A DNA stretch of 64,000 nt from Yamagishiella unicocca (Eukaryota > Chlorophyta > Chlorophyceae > Chlamydomonadales > Volvocaceae). The notes beneath the pieces are model-generated. The model searched no databases. It saw only the letters and a list, made by a program, of their open reading frames with translations, and was not told where the DNA came from. Location: assembly GCA_003116995.1 (NCBI GenBank), contig BDSL01000135.1, forward strand, positions 124,001 to 188,000, read 5' to 3'. A program made the position numbers and the translations under genes. Shown here in pieces: positions 1 to 11,300 of the stretch (the stretch's first letter is position 1; each line of letters starts with the position of its first letter).

Positions 1-11
1 GCCTACCCGCT

Positions 12-3000
12 TCACTGCGAGCTTGTATCCCGGCAAGCAGGCCTATCCATCCGCTGCATGAAGGGCACCCACAACCCATAACTGGGCCGCCGCCAGCTGC
101 CCAGAACGCGGCCCAGACCCATCCCAACCCCCAACCGCACCCCGCAGTCGAAAAGCGTAATCGCGTACGGCACGGACGCCAACAGCAAGTGGTGCCGCTG
201 CCACGTCTGGATGACGTACAAAAGCTCCGGCCCCGCCAAGGGCGCAAGATCGAACCCCAGCGGCTGGACCGGGTCCCCCCCCATGGCGGCGGCGGCGGCT
301 GAAGTTCCCATGCCGCCGCCGCCGCCGCCCAGCGCCGCCGCCGCCGCCGCCGCCACCGACGTGTTGCCCTCGGCCACGAACACCCCTGAGTGGACCCCGC
401 CCGCCGTATTGCCGATCCCCAACGACAGCGACGGCAACGTGGCTTGCATTATGTGAGCCGAGTTGAACACCGGCAAGTCGCTATGGGCCGGCTGCTGCGG
501 CGCCGTGCTTCCGAAGAGGAAGCTTGCCGAGGCCGGAAGGCCCGCGGCCGCCGCCAGCCCGTGCAGATGACCCCCGTCTACATTGAACAATGAAGACGAC
601 ATTGTGCCATCGTTTTCCAAGTAGTGCGCGCGTGTCTGCGCGTGGCCGACTGACCCGCGGACCGACGGCGTGCCCATCACCGCCGCCAGCGCCGAGTACG
701 ACGGGCCGGTGGCGATGGGCGAGGCCGCCGCCGGCCCCACTCCGTACCCGGCGGCCTGGGGCCATTCCAAGATGATGGCGGGCTGCCATGAGGCGCCGTA
801 CGACGTCGCCACAGACCCTGCCGCCACCGCCGGCGCCGCCGCACTCGACGCCGCCGCTGGCTGGTACGCGCACACATGGACTCGGAGCTGTCCCTGGTGG
901 ACGGCCGCCTGCAGCGCAGCCGCGCCCAGGCCGGCGTGCTGGCGGGCGCTGCTGGCGCTGGCGCCGCCGCCGCCGAGGGGTCCCGAAGTGGCCGCCGCGG
1001 CGGCGGCGGCCGCTGCCGTGAAGGGGTCCCGGCCGCCCGTAAGCGCGCCGTACGCCGACGGCGCCAGCGAGTGAGTCAGCGGCGGCACGTGCTCGGGCCG
1101 CATGGCGGCCTGCCGCAACAAGTCCCTGGCTAGCAGGGGCAGGCAGGGGTCCTGCTCAAATAACTCGCGAATGGCCCACAGCACGTTAGCGGTGGCGTCG
1201 CCGTCGGGGTTCGGCGCGTGTCCCGCCGCCGGCGGGGGCGTCCACGCCGCAGGCGCCGTCGGCTCACACCCGTCGCCGTGGCCGGTGCTGACGGCGCCGC
1301 CGCAGCTGCTAGGCGCGGCCGCGCTGGAGGCGGCTGTGGTCATGAGGGCGGAGGCGGCCGTGTTGTGCCAGGCGTGCACCAGCGCAACCTGCCCGCCGGA
1401 GACGCCCTGCAGCGCGGCAGCAAGCGCCGAGTGCGCCCGCTTCATTTCGCTGTCTGCGTCCGCCTGTTGCTGCTGCTGTTGCGACTGCGGGTGCTGCGGC
1501 TGCGGCGAGTGGCGAGACGCCTGGCTGGTTGACGTCCGGCGCCTGCCCCGCCACGCCTGTGCCGGCGACATGTCCAGCTGCATGCTGGCGACCACGGAGC
1601 TGCCGCCGGCGGATGACCCGTCGGCTCCGCTGTTGCGGCCGCTTCCCACCACCGCATCTGCGTCCAGGTGCCCCACGGCGCCCCCGGTCAACGCATCGCG
1701 CTCCGAAGCCGGCCCCTCCCCACCAGCAGGCAGGCCTTCTCCATCAGTCGCTGGCCCCACATCCGCGGGCTGGAGCACCAGGATGACAAGAGGCACCGAC
1801 AGCCCAACCGCGCGGTCGCGCACCGCCTTGTTGAAGATCGGCACCGGGTACGCGGCGTGCTGCGCGTGGAGCGAGTGCTGTGCGTGCGTCGCCGCAGGCG
1901 AATGGAAGTGCACCTGGCCGAGGGAAGAGCGGGAGGCCTCCCGGTCGATCGACGGCCTCCCCTTGGCCGAGGGCAGGTGCCCCAGGCTGGCGGCGACGGT
2001 GGCCCACACGGAGTTGTGCGCGGGAAGGGAGCAGGCCGCGAACCCGTGAGGCCCCGGCACCGAAACCGCGGGCTGGGAGACGGGTATGGCGGCCGTCGGC
2101 GGCGGCTGGCGGAGGATGCTGTGCAGTAGCCACGGCTCCGGTCCGGTGCCCGGGAGGCTGCCGGCTATGCTTCCGCGGAGCAGGGTGGACCCGAGCGCTA
2201 GCTGCAGGGAGGCTTTGGCGAAGCCGACGTCCAGGAGTGAGGCACGGCGGCTGACGGCGCCGGAGGTGTTGAGGGCGCTGAGGCGGTTCACGCTGCGGGC
2301 AAAGGTCATGCTGCACACGGGCGCGAGCGGACGAGGCGAGGTAGGGGCGGACAGGACGTCAGAGGGGAGCCGCGTGATTAAGGCGCGCGCGATGTGCGTG
2401 CTGTGCGGGTTGTGGGCTACCAAGCATGGCGCTTGGAGGCGACGACGACGGCCTAGGCGGGTGCCCGACGCCCAACCAGCAGGGTAATTGGTGCAGAGCA
2501 GCCATGACTCTAGCCGGGAATCTGATCGCGCTGTGCGGTAGGGTCGGGTGTGCTCCTGTAGCGAGCGAGTTCACTTTCCGGCATGACGTGCGGTATCGGT
2601 GACAGGCTGTGCCAGAGGACACCTTGCCGGCATGCGCTTGAGATAAGCGTCCCACATAGCGTACGGTATCACCTGCGGCTGTCGCCGCTGCCGAATCCAC
2701 CGGGGCCAGGAAGGCCGCTCACGGCTCCCCACACGCCGGCGCCCGACCCTGCTGTCGCACTCCCCAGTCGAGAGGGGGAGGTTCCAGCGACGGGATCATA
2801 GAGCGGCTTGACCTCCTGAGGGGGCAGGGAGGACGGGGCGAAGGGGCCAGCAGTGGCCGAGAGAGGACTCGCAGCGCGGTCAAGACGCGCAGGCTAGGCT
2901 TAGATGCAACAGGGTATGTCGCGCAACAGCTTGTTGTGTAGCGGTCCGATGGCCCGTCGCATAAGCAATGTGCACGCGCAAAGGCGTGCTAGGTGTGGCG

Positions 3001-3656
3001 GTGGCAGTGTACATGTAGCTCCACACGGCTTCGATCATTCTTAAGGTGGTTGGAGCCACGCGGGGGCAAAGGGGGGGTATGTGACTAACCCAGTCGCAGG
3101 CAATTTGGATGAGTAACCCGTTAGCGCTGACAGATCTGTCGGGTAGATTCGCTGCAGTTGATAGGGCGTGTCTACACCACAACCAATCATTTGGGTTATG
3201 CCGAGCCATGCGCTACACCGTGCTCCATCGAAAGGCGGACCTGTATTGCGCCGTCGCGCACCGCACCTGGAACAGCGGCCCCGCGGATGCGTTGTTGCCA
3301 CTATGGTGAGCCTCCTGCGATGCACCATCAGGATTGTTCACCCAACGTTGCCCCGCAGTCCCTCCAAATGATGAGCTCTGTAACTTGACACGATTCGACT
3401 TGCTCGGTTGGCGCTCCAATATGTGCCGAGCAAGTCGCCCAGAAGCATGTTGCAGAGCACTTTCCTCGTCTACAACAGGCTGTTGCGGCGGTACGCTGGA
3501 TGCCGTGACTGTGGCATTCTTGTGTGCTGGAGCTGCAGGCGGTATGGCCTGCTCCGATGATGCTTCCGAACGTGTCGATGTGTTAGTTTGTTTGCTTTCA
3601 TTGACCTCTTCCGTCTGCGGCTTTTCGCCGCAAAGACAACAGAGGAATAACTGCAT
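12..3656 (-). CDS. 5' part of a low-complexity protein gene running off the left edge (unknown function)
   Basis: Exon 1 runs 3656 to 3267, from an ATG. It encodes 130 residues whose start is MQLFLCCLCGEKPQ, a cysteine cluster that could be palmitoylated. It ends at a good donor (CAG|GTGCGG). A long open frame on the same strand begins after a strong acceptor at 2311-2313 (exon from 2310) and stays open to position 12. It holds a conserved-looking block (residues such as NRLSALNTSGAVSRRASLLD), then Ala/Gly/Gln tracts and a hydrophobic stretch near the left edge. The intron phases of the two pieces do not match (0 against 2), so at least one exon between 2311 and 3266 is missing from this model or the pieces belong to different genes. 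The style recalls large PAS-type signalling proteins of volvocine algae, but this is a weak inference with no diagnostic motif. Confidence 0.45.
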
Positions 3657-4247
3657 CAGGACTGGGCCCGCCTGGCCAGCTCAGCTTATCCTACTGTCCA
3701 GAACTGATTAACAGCCTTTGTTCGGCAAACGATGAGTGACGCAGGGCGCATGGTTCATGTAGGCTATCACAAAGTGTGCCTCCAATCACGGGGTTAAAGA
3801 GCCGCTCAATACATGTACGTGAATCGCATGCGCCATGATAACCCGCCATTAGCCAAGTAATCGCAAACCCCAGACCCGGTCTCGTTCTGGTGACCGCCCA
3901 TCCGTACATCTACGTACGTCGAAAGGCAACCCTAGCACTTGCCGCCCATACGAGAAGAGGAATGATACTCACCTTTACTATAATACCGTACACCATAAAA
4001 GGCAAGTAACTTGGTCATCAAGCTCATAACAATAACAACGTTCCCAGTACCATAGAATCCGGATGCTGTAGATTCGCCCATGAAGCGACAGCTGGTCGTT
4101 GCGAAGGACGGTTTCCAGGTCAGTTGTTACAATAATTGCAATCCCAACTCATGCTGGAAAAGTTTTCCTGATCCTCGTGCTGCGCGTGAACTGCTCCCAA
4201 ACAGTCCGGGCCGCACCGCAAGCGATCCTTTTGTCCGCCGCTGATAA
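3657..4247. other. Intergenic region between divergent genes
   Basis: About 590 bases lie between the ATG of the left-edge minus-strand gene and the first clearly open plus-strand coding frame. The stretch is more AT-rich than the flanking exons. It probably holds the promoter and 5' UTR of the minus gene and possibly 5' exons of the plus gene. No TATA box or other element could be assigned with confidence. Confidence 0.4.
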
Positions 4248-7200
4248 ACAAGGCCACCGATCACCAGGTTTGTTGTCGCAGCGTTTCAAGTCCCACGTCC
4301 TCGATGCTCAGACGCGGGAATATCGCAGGATGGCGTCCCTATCGCGGCAGTCGTAGCCGACCTTCCGACAGGCGATGTGGAAACAGAGCCCGAAGGTCCT
4401 ACTCCACAATATGGGCATGCCAAGACCACCTTGGCTGCAGTAACCGTCGCCCTCAAGGCCGACGCGTCTGTACGGCTGGCTTTTCGACCTCCTGGCCAAC
4501 AGACCAGAACCCAGGTCAATGGGGACCATGGTAAACACCACAGGTCGATGGGCTCTAACTGGGCTGCGCCGTCCGCCAAGTTTAACATGTGTGGAGCACC
4601 GGCTGCCATCTCAGTGCATGGGGTTGGGCCAACGGATGCTAACGGACGCCTGCAACATTCTGCTTTACGACGGGTGACTTCTTGCACGCCCGCTGCGCTG
4701 AAACCCACGGCGATTACCGCGGAGACTCAGCCACGCAACCATGTCCTTTCTTCTAAGCCATCCGGCTTACGACGTCCTGCTACAACTGTGAAGACCCCCG
4801 CAGCACCGGCATCGGCAGCTACGTCGGCTAGAGACACCCGAAACGGCGCGCAGCTGTCGAGCTCCCACGGTGTACCATCGGTTGCTGCGCATGGCGTCGC
4901 CGCAATTCCGTCCACAATGAACTCCGCCATCGAAGCTGCACTGCCGCTGGCCACAACCAGCGCCACTTCTACCACAGCGGACACCACCAGAGATGGCAAT
5001 TCCGCCATCGCCAGTGCTATCTCCTGCGCGGCTGCGGCGGATTCTGCAGCTTTGGCTTGTTCTGTGGGCCCCGCGGCTGCAGCCAAGCCGTCCGAGCCGA
5101 AGCTGGAGCATCCACCTCATCGGGTGCCGCATGCGAACTCTAATTGCCCAGGTGGGTTAGCTGCCGTATGGCAAGTCTGGCAACCCAGTTAAGCCGCTGC
5201 TTTGAGGGAATCATGCACAGTGCATAAATATGGTGGCGCAGGCTCCGTCTTAAGCGTGCATGGTGCATTGTCACATGGGGTGAGCTACAGCACGATACCA
5301 AGGATTACAATGCGGCCAGTATCTCAGGTCAAAAGCCTTTTAGCCAAGTCCACTAAAGCCACGGAAGCATGTGCTTTGTTTGCAGCTGGCGGTTTTGACC
5401 CAACCCCCCCAACCTGCGAAATTGGCAGCAGGCACTTCAGCAGACTCAGCGGTGGACGTCGCAGCAGCGACGCCTGCTCGCTCGGGCTACACACCACGCA
5501 GCCAGGAGGTGGTTGTTGCTGCATCGTTGGCAACTAGCGTTGGCGATGGTCGCCTTCAGGGGCTGGCTCCCTCGCCTGTGTCCGTTCCCGGGCCTTCAAC
5601 CGCCGCCGCCTGGGCTGGGCCTGCGGCAGACCAGTGCAGCCCAGAACCTGCCCCAGCCGCTTGCATGGCATCATCTGGGCGCATTGCATTGCAGCCTTCA
5701 GCGGATAAGCCCCAGCAGGAGGTCACTCCAGCGTCAGCCCCAGCCGAGGACGGCAAGCTGTCTCCGCCGCGGTATGACACAACCTGCACGGTTGCTGCGT
5801 GCGGTTCAAGCAGCCAGGACCCGCGCGGCACTGGGCCACACGTCAGCCTCAGCCCAGGTTCCAGCCAAGAACCTGCAGACGACGCAAGCATGGACGATAA
5901 GCCTCCATGCAACCTGTCCATAGTGCTGGAGCAGGTCTCGGAGGTAGCATGGCCTGCTCCCCCGCACACATCGGAGCACCAGCAGGACCAGCAGGAGGGC
6001 CCTGCCCATGATGGCGAGGTGGCATCTACCCCGGACGGGGATGTGGCGGCGGCGACCATCGTGGCGGCGACGACCACCAAGGGTGCTGGGAGTGAAGCAC
6101 TGACTGTCCGGGTGAGGGCGTTGTGCTGACGTAGCGTGTGAACGCCCTCCTTCCGACCGACTTTGCAGCTGACCCAGATGGATGGATGAAGGGGGTTGGT
6201 TGCTCAGGGCCCGCAAATGTGCCGTGGGATTGCAACTATGAACACTGCCAACAGGCTGTCACGCCGCCTACTTGCAGAGGCTTCCAACGGCGATTCTCCC
6301 ACCACCGCTGCCAGGAAGCGGCGTTCCCGCTGCGCCACCCTTCACGCAGCTCATGAGTGAGTATGCGCATTGCCTGTGATGCTCGTGGCGGCTGCCTTAG
6401 GGAACCTGTTGTCCTGCTTGGTGCCGCCATGCCATTCTAGCATGCACGATCAATTTCCTGAGGGCACAGCAGACGTACCCATGAGCTGTCTGTTGCTCGG
6501 CAAGGCGTCCGAGGCAACTGGGTCAGGGCCTAGGGACATTGCGCCATATGTACCTAACTCACTGCCCTCTGCAAACCTTGCGCTGCGTCGGTACGCCGAC
6601 CTCGTCAGCTGTCTGAGGCCACAATCAGTCCCCTTATACCTAAGCTCTCACACCATGCTACCGGCCCCGTACGTGGATGCATCCGATAGGCGGGCTGCAG
6701 GTCCCCCGCCTTCTTATGGCGCTGCCCCCTGCGACAGCCGCCACACCACGCCTGGCGGGCATGGCCACGGCGCGCGCAGTGCAGCAGCAGCTACGACCGG
6801 TGTCGGCCAGCGCAGGCGCTGCCGCCGCTGGGGCGACGGCGGAACCCACCAGCACGTTGCAGCCTGGCGTGGGCGGTTTGCGAAGCCTCGCTGGCAGAGA
6901 GAGCAACGTCCCTGTCCGGAGGGGTGCGGGAGGCAGGACGCTTCTCGTACCAAATGAGTTGATCCGTATCATGCGTGCTGCGCGGCGGGACGTCCTGAAC
7001 CAGTTTGTGCTGCCCAGCCGGTTTGCGGCCCAGCGGATCGACGGCTTACGGGACGCTGACACTGCGGCAAGGTGCGTTAGATGCGAATCAGACCGACATA
7101 GAAGACACACAGGACTATCCTGTGTGTCTTCTATGTGGGTATGATTTTGTTTCCGACACGTTCACCGAGCAAACAGAGAACCCCGGCCTTGCCCACACCG

Positions 7201-7980
7201 CACAGCAATCCACGGCCTTCACTGCTTCTGACCCTGGTGGCGCCGCGCTCATCACCATGGCCACGCAGCGTGTGTCCTCACCCCTCATCTCGCTATGGTC
7301 CACAATGGTCCACACTGTCGATGTCCTTTCCCCCGCCCCCTCGCCCTCTCACTAGCCCTAGACGTCGATCGAGTTGTGGACCTCCAAGCTAATCCCTTTT
7401 ACTGGTTGACTGGGAATGCCCTTTATTGGATCCATTTACTATGTGCGCAGGGGTGTGGCGGCAGCGGTGTCTGGCAATGACGGAAGCAGCATGGCCGGCA
7501 TGGGCCGCGAGGAGGACAGGCAGCATGCTGCTGCTGTCGTGGGCGACGTCGCCGGCAGGCATCGGACCGGGGACGCACTGTTTGTCGCTGATGGCCCTAT
7601 ACCTTCACACGATGGTAAGCTGACAGTAGTGACAGTATTTGGTAGTGATCCCTCGCATCGCAGACGGTCAGGATAGTCGTCTCTATTCCCCTTCCCCACT
7701 GCTTCTGGCTGCATTACTTTCATATTCTTGTTAAGATACAAAGCATGCAAAAGTTGCTGAGCTAAAATTGGGATAACCCATGACAGGTTCGGCGGCGGCC
7801 GCGGCGGCCTATGGCGGTGCGGCGCAGGCTAGCCATTTCCTAATGGACGACGCAAGCCCGGGGACGCATCAGGACGGACATTTTGCGGATGGAACTGGAG
7901 ATCGCTCCATAGAATTCCGTGACAATCGCCTGGCGTGGAGCGGTTTGTCACTGCAGTTTCTAGTGGATATCTTTGCTTAA
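4248..7980 (+). CDS. Multi-exon hypothetical protein, Ala/Ser/Pro-rich
   Basis: No family was recognised. Supportable exons are: about 4329-5151 (the frame is open from 4248 and the acceptor at 4327-4328 is good); 5386-6111 (acceptor TTTGTTTGCAG, donor at 6112); 6278-6356; about 6460 onwards; an exon ending at 7071; 7451-7614; and 7787-7980, which ends in TAA. Phases agree for 6111 to 6278 (0), 6356 to 6460 (1), 7071 to 7451 (2) and 7614 to 7787 (1). Two joins are unresolved: 5151 to 5386, and the frame change near 6680. The start codon is not identified. Most of the protein is low-complexity; the best-ordered part is around RTLLVPNELIRIMRAARRDV (about 6930-7000). A TGTAA signal follows the stop by about 80 bases. 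UTP10 lies 321 bases downstream on the same strand. Confidence 0.5.
7096..7136. repeat. Perfect 19-bp inverted repeat (hairpin) inside an intron
   Basis: The arms are 7096-7114 (ACATAGAAGACACACAGGA) and 7118-7136, perfectly complementary, with a 3-base loop (CTA). They lie in the 379-base intron 7072-7450 of the hypothetical gene, 24 bases after the donor. Confidence 0.95.
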
Positions 7981-8301
7981 GGCGACAAAAGTTGCCATCC
8001 ATCTAGCAGAGTGCTGACAATAGGATAGGAAAACGATGAACTCCCGAACACGCAATCCAACTGTAAACCGCCTGAATGCCGCACATAAGCCCCACAAGCA
8101 AGCCGAAATATTCCAGCCGTATAAGTAGCCGCCTCTGCTCTGATATTCGTTGGGCTGTATGCCCGGAGCTTTCAAGGTCAAGACGTTCTACGTGCTGTGC
8201 CAGTACACCACCGTCTACGATTAGGACGTCGACGCCTGGCGACGGCGACCGATTTGGGGATGTCGTAAAGCCTCCGGCTCTTACATATAGTAAACGCGGT
8301 C
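7981..8301 (+). promoter_or_regulatory. UTP10 upstream region and 3' UTR of the preceding gene
   Basis: This 321-base gap holds the 3' UTR of the upstream gene, with TGTAA at 8062-8066, and then about 235 bases before the UTP10 ATG. The promoter must lie here or within the preceding gene. No core element stands out. Confidence 0.5.
8062..8066 (+). terminator. TGTAA polyadenylation signal of the hypothetical gene
   Basis: TGTAA lies 82 bases after the TAA stop at 7978-7980. TGTAA is the usual poly(A) signal of Chlamydomonas and Volvox. Confidence 0.55.
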
Positions 8302-11300
8302 ATGACGTCTGTTTTGGCGAGCCAGCTGCAAGAGCTGGCTCGGCAGCGACAGCCGGCTCTGCCCGCAGTTCTGAAAAAGGGCAAGCCGTCCTTGTTGTTT
8401 GATTTCCAAAAAGCTGCTGATGTCGATCTCCAGACTATTTACGACCTCGCATGTCAGGGTAAGCTGGGGTGGTTAAAAATGTCGCGTGCAATGCAAGTGG
8501 CGGCGTGCTTTCGGTGGCGGCCGCCGCCGCATGAGGCTATCCCTTGTTTTGCATATGTTACTTACAACAAAAACTTACATGCCTGGGCATGCCGGCGGGT
8601 TTGTGTCGTTAATGGCTTGATAGCTGGTTAAATGATGATTGGAGGTTAGATCAGAGGTGCTGGCATGCTTGTAGTCCTTTACTGAAGCCTTTCACCTTGT
8701 TCCTTGCAGGACTTGAGGACCTAACGCGCCTGGAGCCCCGCTTTCGGCCATACCGCGAGAGCCTTTTCAGCCGCTCCAGCCTGGACATAAACCCTGAGTT
8801 GCAGACCGTCGACTTTTTGTCCAAGTTAGATGAGTCCATACATGGCTTCTGTTGCCTTCTCAGCGATTATTTCCTGGCCCCGCCGGCTTTCAAAGCCCTC
8901 GAGTACCTGATCCGCCGATACAAGTAAGTTGCCGGCGCCGCCGCCGCCGCCACCCCGCACTGGCTAACGCACCGTGCCCTGACCTCTCCGATGTCTGAGG
9001 CATTGCTACGAAGTGCGTAGTCAAGTATATAGTCCTGTTATCCTTGGTGCTTCCACGCCATTTCTAGGCCCTGACCATGTCTTGGTCTGTCGCTGAGTGC
9101 CCAAACCCCCAACCCGCACCTTGATTTTGTTCGCAGGGCCAATGAGCGCAACGTTGACACTCTGTTGACAGCCGCTCTGCCGTACCACTCTACAAACGAG
9201 TTCGTGCGTCTCGTCCAGACTCTCGCCATCAGTGCCCCCGGCAGCCTGTGGGGATGGCTTGCGAAGATGCAGACATCAGGAGCCTCCCTGCCGCGAGACC
9301 TACTCGCGCAGCGCTGCGCCAACGATCGCCCTATGCTGCTCTTTATTTGCAAAGCAGCTGCCCAGCTGGGCGGGGCATCGTCTGCGACAACAAGCTCCGG
9401 TGCCGTTGCATTGCGGACACACAGCCGCACGTTCTTGTCCTTCTACGCCGTGCTTGTGTGTGAGGTGCTGGCGGTGCTGCCATCTGTGGGTGAGGATCTA
9501 CTGGCGGCGCTGCTACCCTACCTTCTGGAGGGCCTAGGTCGCGGTGCAGGTCAGGACTACCGTGCTGCGACTCTGATGGCTGTGGCCGAGCTCTGCAGCA
9601 GGGCGACTCTGGGTCGTGACTTTATCAAAGGTGAGCGCGGGCGGGGGGGCATGTGCGACATTATTGCGGTTGCTCCGAAGGTGCAGTGGCCCGCAGCCGT
9701 GAAGTGGCAGCAACAGCTCGGGTGGAATGCCGCTGATGAGATTTATTATGGCGAGGCCCCCGGGCGCTGCGCGACATAACTACAGTTTGTATTCCCTGAG
9801 GCTTCCAAACCCAGCGTCTGCCGCGGTTCGGTTCCTTGGCGATGTTTGTCGAAACTGCCTTACCTGCCTTGGCTGTACTTTGTATGACTTGTCTGTTGTG
9901 TTGGTCCATTGCTCCATTCTGCTCCTAGCGTCTCCAGCGCCGCATCCTGGCCTTGTTCTAACTCGCGGCTATGTGCAACCTTGCCTCCCCTTGGCAGTGC
10001 TTTTCAACACGATGCTCAAGTACACTGAGACAGTTCCCGAGCACGTTCGCACGGTCCTGCTCGTCATGGCGCACGTGGCCGTTACACAACAACACATCAG
10101 GCTACTGTCGGACAAGACACTCAAGGTGGGCATGACAGACATGCGGCGCGGGTGGGACACTGTGCATTGCAAGTGGGAATGGCAGCAATGGGGCTTTGAG
10201 GGCTTTACGCTGCGCCCTGGTGATAGTAGGGAGGCTTCGGCGAGCGTCGACAGATAGTAGTCCGTGCAAGGCAGACGGGTCAGCGCTGAGGCGGCACACA
10301 TGAGCCAACACCTTTGTTGATGAATAGTTTTTACGGTAGCAATGCAATGAAACGCGGTGGGCTGCGGGTTGACGTGCCACGTCCTCGAAGCCCCCCAGCG
10401 GGAGCACCCGGTGCCTGGCGCGGTCCATTGCGGGCCGTTGCTATCAAGGGCGTCCTTGTGGGTGTATGTTCCCGGGGAACACCGCACATTGACTGCACGC
10501 CGGCAGGCTCAGGCTCCCCTCCTTGCGTACCCTTCGGGGTCCTGGGCGGGTTGAGCCGGGTAGGCCGGCGCGTCGCCAATGCTGATTCCATCGCCTTGGG
10601 GAGCCCCGTCGGGGCAGTTACCCTTTGGGTCTTACCCAGCAAGGGATATCACTTGCGCAGCACTATCGGCCTTCCGCGCGCCTTAGAAACGAGCACACTA
10701 GTAGTCTGGCCTGGCAAATTTAACTGTACCTAGCTCACTTGCTGCTGCTCGTTCGTACTCATTGGCTGCTGCACTGCCAACCCTTTTCCAATGCCCAAGC
10801 AACTCAACCCGCTCATCTTCCATTATTACCGCAGCACCTGTCGGCTCTTCCCAACTTGGTACCGGAGCTGGCGTCTTTGGCTCAACGTGGCAACATTCGG
10901 ATCGGCCCGCTTCTGGTGCTGCTGGTACGGTCCCTCGCCGCGTCGCTCGTCAGCAGTGGCGGCCGCCGCTCCGAAGGCGACCTGTTGGCTCTGGCGCACG
11001 CGGGAGCGCTGCGAGGCGACCCGGCCCAAGCACTCGCGTCGGCACTGCTCGAGGCGGGCGGTTCGGCGAAGGCGGATGCTGCAGTCCAGACAAGCTGTCG
11101 CCAGATTCTGAGGTGAGTTTCATTGGAAAAGAGTTGTTGGGCAGTGTTATCGCATGGGGAGTCCTTTAGAGCCGTGTTGAATGCATGATTAGCATTTTGT
11201 GTGTGGATGATAGGTGTGTGGCGCACGCATACAGTATTGAGAGTTGAGTCCGGAGTCTACTGATGGATACAACACCCTTTGCGGCCTGATGAACACTGAG

